14,226 bases of DNA from Pseudomonadota bacterium (GTDB lineage Bacteria > Pseudomonadota > Gammaproteobacteria > Burkholderiales > Burkholderiaceae_B): contig JAFACG010000054.1 of the NCBI GenBank assembly GCA_023425645.1, positions 1 through 14,226 of the forward strand, given 5' to 3'. Below, piece after piece: positions 8,129 to 13,952 of this stretch. Both the position numbers and the translations under genes were made by a program. How positions within the stretch are numbered: the stretch's first letter is position 1; each line of letters opens with the position of its first letter. The notes beneath the pieces were generated by a model that had not been told where the DNA came from, did no database searches, and was given only the letters and a program-made list of their open reading frames with translations.

Positions 8129-9100
8129 ATGAAGATGAAATGGGTGCAGGTTCTGGCGGGGGCCTCTCTGGCCCTGGCGACGGGCATGGCCATGGCGGCC
8201 AAGCTGCCGGACACGGTCCGGCTGGTGGTGGGCTACCCGGCGGGCGGCACGGCCGACGCCGTGGCGCGGGTCTATGCCGAACAACTGCGCGAGAAGCTGG
8301 GCGTGAACGTGGTGGTGGACAACCGCGCCGGCGCAGGCGGCCAGGTGGCGGCCCAGGGCTTTCTGCGCTCGCCCGTGGACGGCTCCGTTCTGCTGGTGGC
8401 CAACAATCACATGATGACCACCCTGCCCCTGACGGTGAAGACCGTCACCTATGATCCGGTCAAGGACTTTCTGCCCGTGGCCGTCATCGCCAAGTTCGAG
8501 CACATCTTCGTGGTGGGCAAGACCACGCCGGCCAATACCCTGGCCGAATATGTGGAGCTGGTGCGCAAGGAGCCCGAGAAGTACGGCCACTACGGCATTC
8601 CCGCGCCGGGCAGCGCGCCCCAGTTCTTGGGCTACAGCATCGCCAAGAAGAACGGCATCCAGATGACGCCGGTGCCTTACAAGGGGGGCGCGCCGCTGAT
8701 CAATGACCTGCTGGGCGACCACATCCCCGCGGGCATCGACGCGGTGGGCATGATCACCGAGCACGTGGCGGCCGGTTCGGTGCGCGTGCTGGGCATCACC
8801 GGCCCCAAGCGCCTGGACATCCTGAAGGATGTGCCGACCTTCGTGGAAATGGGCTACGGCAACCTGGAGGCTTCGGGCTGGATGGGCATCTTCGCTCCCG
8901 TGGGCATGGAGCCCGAGCTGGTCAAGCAGTTCCAGGAAGCGTTCAACGAGGTCGCCAAGAATCCCAAGATCGAAAAGGCCATCGTGCCCATCGGCTTCCG
9001 TCCTTCTTCGGGAGACGGCCAGGAGCTGGCGCGCACCGTGCAGGAAGATCTGGACACCTGGGGCCCCATCATCAAGGAATCGGGCTACCTGCAGCAGTGA
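8129..9100 (+). CDS. Bug-family tripartite tricarboxylate transporter substrate-binding protein
   Basis: A 323-residue periplasmic receptor of the Bug/TctC family. The signal peptide MKMKWVQVLAGASLALATGMAMA has a likely cleavage after residue 23. Family hallmarks follow: LPDTVRLVVGYPAGGTADAVAR (start of the first domain and ligand loop), NRAGAGGQVAA, the PYKGGAPLINDLLGDHI hinge region and GWMGIFAPVGME. These proteins bind carboxylates or amino acids through the PAGG and GAGG loops and feed TctAB-type membrane permeases. No TctA/TctB gene is in the window, so it is an orphan receptor as is common in Alcaligenaceae. Being last in the operon, 31 bases after the OCD-type gene and with a good GGGGAG ribosome binding site, it probably captures the operon's substrate. 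A perfect intrinsic terminator follows. Confidence 0.95.
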   Translation: MKMKWVQVLAGASLALATGMAMAAKLPDTVRLVVGYPAGGTADAVARVYAEQLREKLGVNVVVDNRAGAGGQVAAQGFLRSPVDGSVLLVANNHMMTTLPLTVKTVTYDPVKDFLPVAVIAKFEHIFVVGKTTPANTLAEYVELVRKEPEKYGHYGIPAPGSAPQFLGYSIAKKNGIQMTPVPYKGGAPLINDLLGDHIPAGIDAVGMITEHVAAGSVRVLGITGPKRLDILKDVPTFVEMGYGNLEASGWMGIFAPVGMEPELVKQFQEAFNEVAKNPKIEKAIVPIGFRPSSGDGQELARTVQEDLDTWGPIIKESGYLQQ

Positions 9101-9119
9101 TGCGCAGCGTCTGAGCGCG

Positions 9120-9146
9120 AAAAACCCGGCCTTGGCCGGGTTTTTT
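9120..9146 (+). terminator. Rho-independent terminator of the catabolic operon
   Basis: AACCCGGCC-TT-GGCCGGGTT is a perfect 9-bp stem (9123-9142) extended by A/T pairs and followed by six T residues (9141-9146), 20 bases past the Bug stop codon. A run of five A before the stem means it may also act on the opposite strand. Confidence 0.93.
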
Positions 9147-9186
9147 CATGCTGGCGCCAGCTTGCCGCCGGGGCCCGGAAAAGAGA

Positions 9187-9214
9187 AACCCCCCAACCTT
9201 GCGGTTGGGGGGTT
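9187..9214 (-). terminator. Rho-independent terminator of the catalase gene
   Basis: The plus strand shows a perfect 12-bp stem, AACCCCCCAACC (9187-9198) and GGTTGGGGGGTT (9203-9214), around the loop TTGC. Read on the minus strand it ends in TTTCTCTTTT and lies about 37 bases beyond the catalase stop at 9251. With the operon terminator it insulates two convergent genes. Confidence 0.85.
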
Positions 9215-9250
9215 AATGCTCCCTAAGGAGCCAGTTCGCTAAAACTGTAC

Positions 9251-10696
9251 TTAAAATGTACCACGCTTTTTCAGCTCTGCATAGACCCCCTCGCCGTAGG
9301 CCGGATCCGCCTTGCGGAAGTGGCCCAGCTGGCGCTCGATGATCTCCTTGGGCACGCCGGCCATGGCGTCCGCGATGTTGCTGAAGAGGCGTTGTTTTTC
9401 CTCATCATTGAACAGGCGGAACAGATTGCCCGGCTGCGTGTAGTAATCGTCGTCCACGCGGTGATCCCAGTGGTCGGCGGCCTGGCCGTCCAGCGCCAGA
9501 GGCGGTTCCGTGCGCGGGGCCTGCTGCCATTGGCCCTGGCTGTTGGGTTCGTAGTTGATGGCGCCGCCCTGGTTGTCGCCCACGCGCATCGCGCCGTCGC
9601 GATGGTAGCTGTGATGGAAGGGACAGCGCGGCGCATTGACCGGCAGCAGGCCGTGGTTCACGCCCAGGCGGTAGCGCTGGGTGTCGCCGTAGGAGAAGAT
9701 GCGGCCTTGCAGCATGCGGTCGGGCGAATGGCCTATGCCGGGCACGAGGTTGGCCGGCGTGAAGGCGGCCTGCTCCACCTGCGCGAAATAGTTGCTGGGG
9801 TTCTCGTTCAGTTCCAGCACGCCCACGTCGATCAGCGGGAAGTCGCCGTGCGGCCATACCTTGGTCACGTCGAAGGGATTGATGTGGTAGTTGCGCGCCT
9901 GCTCTTCGGTCATCACCTGGATGCGCAGCGACCAGCGCGGGAAATTGCCTTTCTCGATGTTCTCGTACAGGTCGCGCTGCGAACTTTCCCTGTCCTGCCC
10001 CACCACGGCGGCGGCTTCGGCATTGGTGTAGTTGGCGATGCCCTGCTGCGACTTGAAGTGGAACTTCACCCAGTGGCGCTGGCCCTGGTCGTTGATCAGG
10101 CTGTAGGTGTGCGAGCCGAAGCCGTGCATCTGGCGCAGGTTGCGCGGCAGGCCGCGATCGCTCATCAGGATTGTGATCTGGTGCAGGGACTCGGGCGAGA
10201 GCGACCAGAAGTCCCAGGCCGCCGCCATGTTGCGCATATGGGTGCGCGGGTCGCGTTTCTGGGTGTGGATGAAGTCGGGGAACTTCAGTGGATCCCGTAT
10301 AAAGAAGACAGGAGTGTTATTGCCCACCAGGTCCCAGTTTCCTTCTTCGGTATAGAACTTGATGGCGAATCCTCGTACGTCGCGTTCTGCATCTGCGGCT
10401 CCTGCTTCACCGGCTACGGTGGAAAAACGTAAGAAAACGGGGGTGCTGCTGCCTGGCTTGAAGACCTTGGCCATGCTGTAGCGGCTGATGTCGTGGGTGA
10501 CCGTGAAGGTGCCGAAGGCGCCCGAGCCCTTGGCGTGCACGACGCGCTCGGGGATGCGTTCGCGATCGAAGTGGGCCAGTTTTTCCAGCAGCCAGAAATC
10601 CTGCATCAGGACCGGTCCGCGCGGACCGGCCGTCATGGAGTTCTGGTTCTCCTCGACCGGGCGGCCGGCAGCGGTCGTCAGGGTTTTGTTGCTCAT
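9251..10696 (-). CDS. katA: Monofunctional heme catalase (small-subunit type)
   Basis: A 481-residue cytosolic catalase that disproportionates hydrogen peroxide. Length and sequence fit the small-subunit clade 3 enzymes. Key residues are all present: distal His54 in [15 protein letters not shown], Asn127 in VGNNTPVFF and the proximal heme ligand Tyr336 in [16 protein letters not shown]. The C terminus is that of a complete small catalase, without the flavodoxin-like domain of large-subunit types. The ATG at 10696 is preceded by GGAGAA. It is convergent with the catabolic operon and downstream of yidC on the same strand, separated from yidC by a terminator, so it has its own promoter. A perfect OxyR-type half-site lies about 108 bases upstream, consistent with peroxide induction. 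Codons for residues 87-136 are markedly less GC-rich than the rest of the gene. Confidence 0.97.
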   Translation of the reverse strand: MSNKTLTTAAGRPVEENQNSMTAGPRGPVLMQDFWLLEKLAHFDRERIPERVVHAKGSGAFGTFTVTHDISRYSMAKVFKPGSSTPVFLRFSTVAGEAGAADAERDVRGFAIKFYTEEGNWDLVGNNTPVFFIRDPLKFPDFIHTQKRDPRTHMRNMAAAWDFWSLSPESLHQITILMSDRGLPRNLRQMHGFGSHTYSLINDQGQRHWVKFHFKSQQGIANYTNAEAAAVVGQDRESSQRDLYENIEKGNFPRWSLRIQVMTEEQARNYHINPFDVTKVWPHGDFPLIDVGVLELNENPSNYFAQVEQAAFTPANLVPGIGHSPDRMLQGRIFSYGDTQRYRLGVNHGLLPVNAPRCPFHHSYHRDGAMRVGDNQGGAINYEPNSQGQWQQAPRTEPPLALDGQAADHWDHRVDDDYYTQPGNLFRLFNDEEKQRLFSNIADAMAGVPKEIIERQLGHFRKADPAYGEGVYAELKKRGTF

Positions 10697-10803
10697 GGCG
10701 ATTCTCCGTGGAAGCTGACCCGGAGTATGGGTCGTGTTAAGAAGTTGGAACCAGTCTACCTGCCCTGCCGAAATTAGTTAAATTGAATGAACTAAGCGAA
10801 AAA

Positions 10804-10818
10804 ATAGGTTTTAGCTAT
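10804..10818 (-). promoter_or_regulatory. OxyR-like half-site upstream of katA
   Basis: ATAGGTTTTAGCTAT matches the OxyR half-site pattern ATAGnTnnnAnCTAT at every defined base. The neighbouring position for a second half-site (starting seven bases on) matches poorly. It lies about 108 bases before the catalase start, a plausible activator position. Peroxide control of catalase genes by OxyR is established in related bacteria; here it is inferred from the site. Confidence 0.55.
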
Positions 10819-10897
10819 CACAAGCTCTACCTCTTGCTGATCATAGCCCGGAGATATCCACACGGGACAAAAATGCCCTCGCGCTGCGCTTCGGCCT

Positions 10898-10947
10898 GCG
10901 CCCTTCCAGGGGGCGCTTTCCGCCTGGGGCTGCTCGGCGTTCAGGCG
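10898..10947. repeat. GC-rich double hairpin downstream of yidC
   Basis: Two stem-loops lie side by side: GCGCCC (10898-10903) with GGGCGC (10911-10916), and CGCCTG (10921-10926) with CAGGCG (10942-10947). The stretch from about 10871 to 10950 is far more GC-rich than the katA promoter beside it. It looks like a dispersed intergenic repeat, but that needs a genome-wide comparison. Confidence 0.4.
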
Positions 10948-10954
10948 CCCGGCG

Positions 10955-10983
10955 AAAAAAAACCCCGCCGGTTCGGCGGGGTT
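10955..10983 (-). terminator. Rho-independent terminator of yidC
   Basis: On the minus strand CCCCGCCG-AAC-CGGCGGGG is a perfect 8-bp stem followed by eight T residues (A-run 10955-10962 on the plus strand). It begins about 20 bases past the yidC stop codon and closes the leftward rpmH-rnpA-yidD-yidC cluster. Confidence 0.93.
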
Positions 10984-11003
10984 CCAGGCTGGCGCGGGCT
11001 GGA

Positions 11004-12668
11004 TCAGCTGTGGGCAGCCTTGGCGCTCTTTTTCTCGATCTGGACGGTGATGTAGCGCTGCTGGGCGATGGACAGGATGTTGTTCACGCACCAGTACAGC
11101 ACCAGGCCGGCCGGGAAGAAGAACATCATGCCGCCGAACACCAGGGGCATCAGCATCATGACCTTGGCCTGCATAGGATCAGGCGGGGTGGGATTGAGCT
11201 TGATCTGCAGGAACATGGTGCCCATCATGATGGCGGGCAGGATCATCCAGGGATCGCGCGCGGCCAGGTCGTGGATCCAGAGGATCCAGGGGGCGCCGCG
11301 CATCTCCACGCTGCCCAGCAGCACCCAGTACAGGGCGATGAACACGGGGATCTGCACCAGCATGGGCAGGCAGCCGCCCAGGGGATTGATCTTCTCCGTG
11401 CGGTACATTTCCATCATGGCGGCGTTCAGCTTGGCCTTGTCGTCGCCGAATTTCTCGCGCAGGGCCTGCATGCGCGGCGCGAACTGCTTCATCTTGGCCA
11501 TGGAGCGGTAGCTGGCGGCCGACAGCGGGAAGAACACCAGCTTGATCAGCACGGTCAGGGCGACGATGGCCCAGCCCCAGTTGCCCAGCAGGGCGTGCAG
11601 CCAGGTCAGCAGCTTGAACAGCGGCTTGGCGATGATGGTCAGCCAGCCGTAGTCCACCACCAGGTCCAGGCCGGTAGCCAGTTGCGACATGGCCTTCTGG
11701 TCCTGGGGGCCGACCCACAGGGCGGCGTCCACGGCCTTGCTCTGGCCGGCCTCGATGGCGCCCACGGGTTCGAGCGTGCGCACGGCGTACAGGTTGTTGC
11801 CCAGCTTCAGGACTTCGTTGGTGCGCTTGACGTCCTGGGCGGGCACCCAGGCGGTGGCGAAGTAGTGCTGCACCATGCCGATCCAGCCGTTGTCCACGTC
11901 GCGGGCGTAGCTGGCCTTGTTCTTGTCGATGTCCGAGAAGGTGACCTTCTGGAACTTGTCGTTGCTGGAATACACGACGGGACCGGTGAAGGTGCTGTAC
12001 AGGCGCGAGGAATCGGGCGGATTGTTGCCGTCGCGGGTCAGCTGCAGGTAGAGCGTGGGCGAGATCGCGGCGCCGCTCTGGTTCTGGATGTCGTGGCGCA
12101 CCTGGATGTCGTAGCGGCCCTTGTGCAGGGTGTAGGTCTTGGTGACCTTGACGTCGCCGGAGGTGGCTTCGAAGACCACGTCCAGGGAGTCGCCGGTCAG
12201 GGCGCGCCCGGTGGACACCAGGGTGAAGGGCGTCAGGTGGTTGGGCAGGTTCTGGCCGGCGGCGCCGACCACGCCGGACTGGGCCAGGTAGGTGGAGCCG
12301 GCGGAGTTGTCCAGCAGCACCATGGGCTGCTCAGGCGCTTCGGGCGAGCCGTACTTGAGCAGTTCGGCCTTGATCAGCTGGCCGCCTTCGGTGCTGAAGC
12401 TGAGCTTGTAGACGTCCGTGGTGATATCCACGGTCTGGGCCGAAGCGGACACGACGCTGTTGGTCGCGGGCAGCGCGGCGGGGGCGGTCGGCTGGTGGCC
12501 GGCGGGCACGCTGCCGTCGGCGGCGGGCTCGGGAGCTGCCTGCGTCTGCGTGGTGGCTGGACTGGAAGCGAACAGCGAAGGCTTGCCGTTGTATTCCTGC
12601 CAGTTGTTCCACAGCAGCAGCAGTGAAAACGAGAAGATCATCCAAAGGATGGTGCGTCGGATATCCAT
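11004..12668 (-). CDS. yidC: Membrane protein insertase YidC
   Basis: A 554-residue inner-membrane insertase that folds and inserts proteins alone or with SecYEG. The N-terminal membrane anchor is MDIRRTILWMIFSFSLLLLWNNW (residues 1-23). A Pro/Ala/Thr-rich linker runs to about 75 and the large periplasmic P1 beta-domain covers about 78-335. The conserved insertase core spans about 336-545, with VVDYGWLTIIAKPLF, the groove arginine R388 in SAASYRSMAKM, the coiled cytoplasmic loop FAPRMQALREKFGDDKAKLN, NPLGGCLPMLVQIP and the final FPAGLVLYWCVNN. The C-terminal tail is short. The length is normal for gram-negative YidC. It lies downstream of yidD with 107 bases between. mnmE, often the next gene, is about 7 kb away here. 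Confidence 0.98.
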   Translation of the reverse strand: MDIRRTILWMIFSFSLLLLWNNWQEYNGKPSLFASSPATTQTQAAPEPAADGSVPAGHQPTAPAALPATNSVVSASAQTVDITTDVYKLSFSTEGGQLIKAELLKYGSPEAPEQPMVLLDNSAGSTYLAQSGVVGAAGQNLPNHLTPFTLVSTGRALTGDSLDVVFEATSGDVKVTKTYTLHKGRYDIQVRHDIQNQSGAAISPTLYLQLTRDGNNPPDSSRLYSTFTGPVVYSSNDKFQKVTFSDIDKNKASYARDVDNGWIGMVQHYFATAWVPAQDVKRTNEVLKLGNNLYAVRTLEPVGAIEAGQSKAVDAALWVGPQDQKAMSQLATGLDLVVDYGWLTIIAKPLFKLLTWLHALLGNWGWAIVALTVLIKLVFFPLSAASYRSMAKMKQFAPRMQALREKFGDDKAKLNAAMMEMYRTEKINPLGGCLPMLVQIPVFIALYWVLLGSVEMRGAPWILWIHDLAARDPWMILPAIMMGTMFLQIKLNPTPPDPMQAKVMMLMPLVFGGMMFFFPAGLVLYWCVNNILSIAQQRYITVQIEKKSAKAAHS

Positions 12669-12691
12669 AGCGCCTGTATCACATTTATAAA

Positions 12692-12709
12692 GCTGAGCAA
12701 AAGCTTAGC
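12692..12709 (-). promoter_or_regulatory. Stem-loop and AT-rich leader upstream of yidC
   Basis: GCTGAGC-AAAA-GCTTAGC forms a 7-bp stem with one G-T wobble, 24 bases before the yidC start. Between it and the ATG the minus strand reads CTTTATAAATGTGATACAGG, which offers -10-like hexamers (TATAAA, GATACA). A promoter or leader structure specific to yidC is possible; read-through from yidD is equally possible. Confidence 0.3.
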
Positions 12710-12775
12710 AGTTTAACGTAGCTGGCCGGCAAACAGGGGATTTGTCCGTAAAAACAAGGCGTCGGCCAGGACGGG

Positions 12776-13018
12776 TCAGGGTGTGTTGCGGTTGTCCGGG
12801 TGAGGCGGCGGCACGGGGTCGTGGCCGCCCTGGCACCAGGGGTTGCAGCGGCAGATGCGGCGAGCGCCCAGCCACAGCCCTTTCAGGGGGCCGTGAATGT
12901 CGATGGCCTGCAAGGCATAGTTGGAACAGCTGGGGGTGAAGCGGCAGTTCCTTCCGATCCAGGGGCTCAGGAAGAACTGGTAGAAGCGGATCGGCGCCGA
13001 GGCCAGCCTGCGCATCAT
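12776..13018 (-). CDS. yidD: Membrane protein insertion efficiency factor YidD
   Basis: An 80-residue protein of the YidD (DUF37) family, a small membrane-associated factor that helps YidC-dependent insertion. Family signature: an amphipathic N terminus (RLASAPIRFYQFFLSPWIG), the Cys-rich core NCRFTPSCSNYALQAI (C25, C31), IHGPLKGLWLGARRICRCNPWCQGG (C56, C58, C62) and GGHDPVP. The start ATG at 13018 overlaps the rnpA stop as ATGA, which indicates translational coupling; a second ATG follows directly at 13015. The order rnpA-yidD-yidC is conserved in most proteobacteria. Confidence 0.96.
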   Translation of the reverse strand: MMRRLASAPIRFYQFFLSPWIGRNCRFTPSCSNYALQAIDIHGPLKGLWLGARRICRCNPWCQGGHDPVPPPHPDNRNTP

Positions 13019-13383
13019 GACCGGGCCCGGGACAGCAGCGTGTCGGCTTCGTCGCGCACCAGCTGCTTGAGGGCGGTCAGCGAGACCAGCGGCACCTTGC
13101 CGTGCAGCCGGAAGACGTAGTCGGCATCGGGCAGATGCGCGCGCTTGTGGCGGAAGGTCTCGCGGATGATGCGCTTGATCGTGTTGCGGGTGACGGCGCG
13201 GGCGGCGAAGCGCTTGGGAATGATGAGCCCCAGGCGCGCCCCGTCGTCGGGACGTTCGCCGGCCCCGGCGCGAGAGCGGGTGACCACGAACAAAGCCCCG
13301 CGACCTACGCGCTGCCCCTTGAGGGACTGGGCGTATTCGGTGGGGCTATGCAAGCGAGCCGTGGCTGGAAAGGAGGCACGCAT
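13015..13383 (-). CDS. rnpA: Ribonuclease P protein component
   Basis: A 122-residue basic protein subunit of RNase P, which with the catalytic RNA trims the 5' leader of precursor tRNAs. The N-terminal ARLHSPTEYAQSLKG region, the central GLIIPKRFAARAVTRNTIKRIIRETFR (RNR motif, about residues 53-78) and the FRLHGKVP strand are typical. The ATG at 13383 (MRASFPATARL) is preferred; a TTG at 13392 would add three residues. No clear Shine-Dalgarno is seen. Only 25 bases separate the start from the end of a 162-base inverted-repeat element (13409-13570) that lies between rnpA and rpmH, so its transcript leader is formed largely by that element. Confidence 0.95.
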   Translation of the reverse strand: MRASFPATARLHSPTEYAQSLKGQRVGRGALFVVTRSRAGAGERPDDGARLGLIIPKRFAARAVTRNTIKRIIRETFRHKRAHLPDADYVFRLHGKVPLVSLTALKQLVRDEADTLLSRARS

Positions 13384-13408
13384 GATGCGCAAGGCAGTTT
13401 GGGACGCG

Positions 13409-13570
13409 GGGAGCCTCTGAGCAAGTCGAGCGGTAAGCGGTCGTTGCGGGTCGGGATGGGATGCTAGGCGTGAACCGCAGCGATAGCTTGGCTATCGCGA
13501 GGATTTGCAACGCGGCAGACCGCCCGAATCCGCAAAGGCACGCGGCGCGGGGACTTGTTCAGAGGCTCCC
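13409..13570. mobile_element. MITE-like element with terminal inverted repeats between rpmH and rnpA
   Basis: The ends are GGGAGCCTCTGAGCAAGTC (13409-13427) and its reverse complement with one mismatch (13552-13570), 18 of 19 matching. Inside, TTGCGGGTCGGG (13444-13455) pairs imperfectly with CCCGAATCCGCAA (13523-13535). Near the centre GCGATAGC-TTG-GCTATCGC (13480-13498) is a perfect 8-bp hairpin. There is no open frame of note in the 162 bases. The layout is that of a non-autonomous transposon remnant or MITE; ends of the form GGGAxCCTCTGA recall insertion sequences of the IS5 type, which I cannot confirm. No clear target-site duplication flanks it (GACGCG to the left, TAACC to the right), so it may be old. 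It sits in the 209-base gap of an otherwise tight essential operon. Confidence 0.65.
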
Positions 13571-13592
13571 TAACCATGCATCCCGTCATGGC

Positions 13593-13727
13593 TTATACAG
13601 CCAGGCGCTTGCGACCCTTGGCGCGACGTGCGTTCAGAACAGCGCGGCCGCCGCGGGTCTTCATGCGAACGCGGAAACCGTGGGTACGCTTGCGACGGGT
13701 AACAGAGGGTTGGTAAGTGCGTTTCAT
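13593..13727 (-). CDS. rpmH: 50S ribosomal protein L34
   Basis: A 44-residue, very basic protein: [21 protein letters not shown], then [23 protein letters not shown] and a TAA stop. This is the complete, canonical L34 of the large ribosomal subunit. It is divergent from dnaA and upstream of rnpA, the order conserved across bacteria. Its ribosome binding site is weak (GGA ten bases before the ATG). The promoter must lie in the 225-base rpmH-dnaA intergenic region. A 162-base repeat element begins 22 bases past its stop codon. Confidence 0.98.
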   Translation of the reverse strand: MKRTYQPSVTRRKRTHGFRVRMKTRGGRAVLNARRAKGRKRLAV

Positions 13728-13952
13728 GGTGTGTCCAAAGAAAAAGAGCCGCCAGAAATCGCAGAAATCTTTCCACCCCCAAGGCGATGTCCCGGGGATC
13801 TGGCAACAGAAATTCGTGTTAAGCCCACCATTTCAGCAAATTTTTTGTGTCGTGTCAATCGTTTAGCGGCGCGGCTTCAAACATATTTGTACGGCCTGTG
13901 GATAACTTGGGGCAGGACAGGGTAGAATTGAGGTTTACTGAAGTGAAGACCG
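13728..13952. promoter_or_regulatory. rpmH-dnaA divergent promoter region, possible part of the origin
   Basis: This 225-base region separates divergent rpmH and dnaA. It has one perfect DnaA box, an AT-rich stretch at 13808-13862, and a TAGAAT hexamer (13923-13928) that is a fair -10 for dnaA. Only weak further boxes (for example TTTCCACCC near 13770) were found. A chromosomal origin is often here in betaproteobacteria, but one good box is better evidence for dnaA autoregulation than for a full oriC. Confidence 0.55.
13897..13905. promoter_or_regulatory. DnaA box upstream of dnaA
   Basis: TGTGGATAA is the exact reverse complement of the consensus TTATCCACA. It lies 48 bases before the dnaA start and overlaps the expected -35 position of a promoter whose -10 would be TAGAAT at 13923-13928. 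That placement fits autorepression of dnaA by DnaA. Confidence 0.8.

Larger units (their letters stand above)
10697..11003. promoter_or_regulatory. Intergenic region between yidC and katA
   Basis: These 307 bases hold no gene. From right to left they contain the yidC terminator (10961-10983), a GC-rich hairpin stretch (10898-10947), an OxyR-like half-site (10804-10818) and an AT-rich segment (10768-10815) that must hold the katA promoter. The minus strand there reads TTCATTCAATTTAACTAAT; several -10-like hexamers overlap and none can be singled out. Confidence 0.6.

Noticed and set aside
9320..10432. A 370-codon open frame antisense to katA
   Set aside because: It overlaps a complete catalase gene with all catalytic residues and shows no family features of its own.
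10854..10862. ATATCCACA, an 8 of 9 match to the DnaA box, in the yidC-katA gap
   Set aside because: It is a single imperfect site without neighbours or an AT-rich unwinding region, which is expected by chance at this length.
10783..11055. A 90-codon plus-strand frame crossing the katA promoter and yidC terminator
   Set aside because: It runs through a promoter, a terminator and the antisense of the yidC end, with no ribosome binding site.
11010..12626. A 538-codon open frame antisense to yidC
   Set aside because: It is a shadow of yidC; the composition is compositional noise rich in Gly, His, Gln and Val, with no start context or motif.
13015..13392. Upstream TTG start for rnpA at 13392
   Set aside because: The ATG at 13383 gives the usual RnpA N terminus; the TTG adds only three residues and has no better ribosome binding site.
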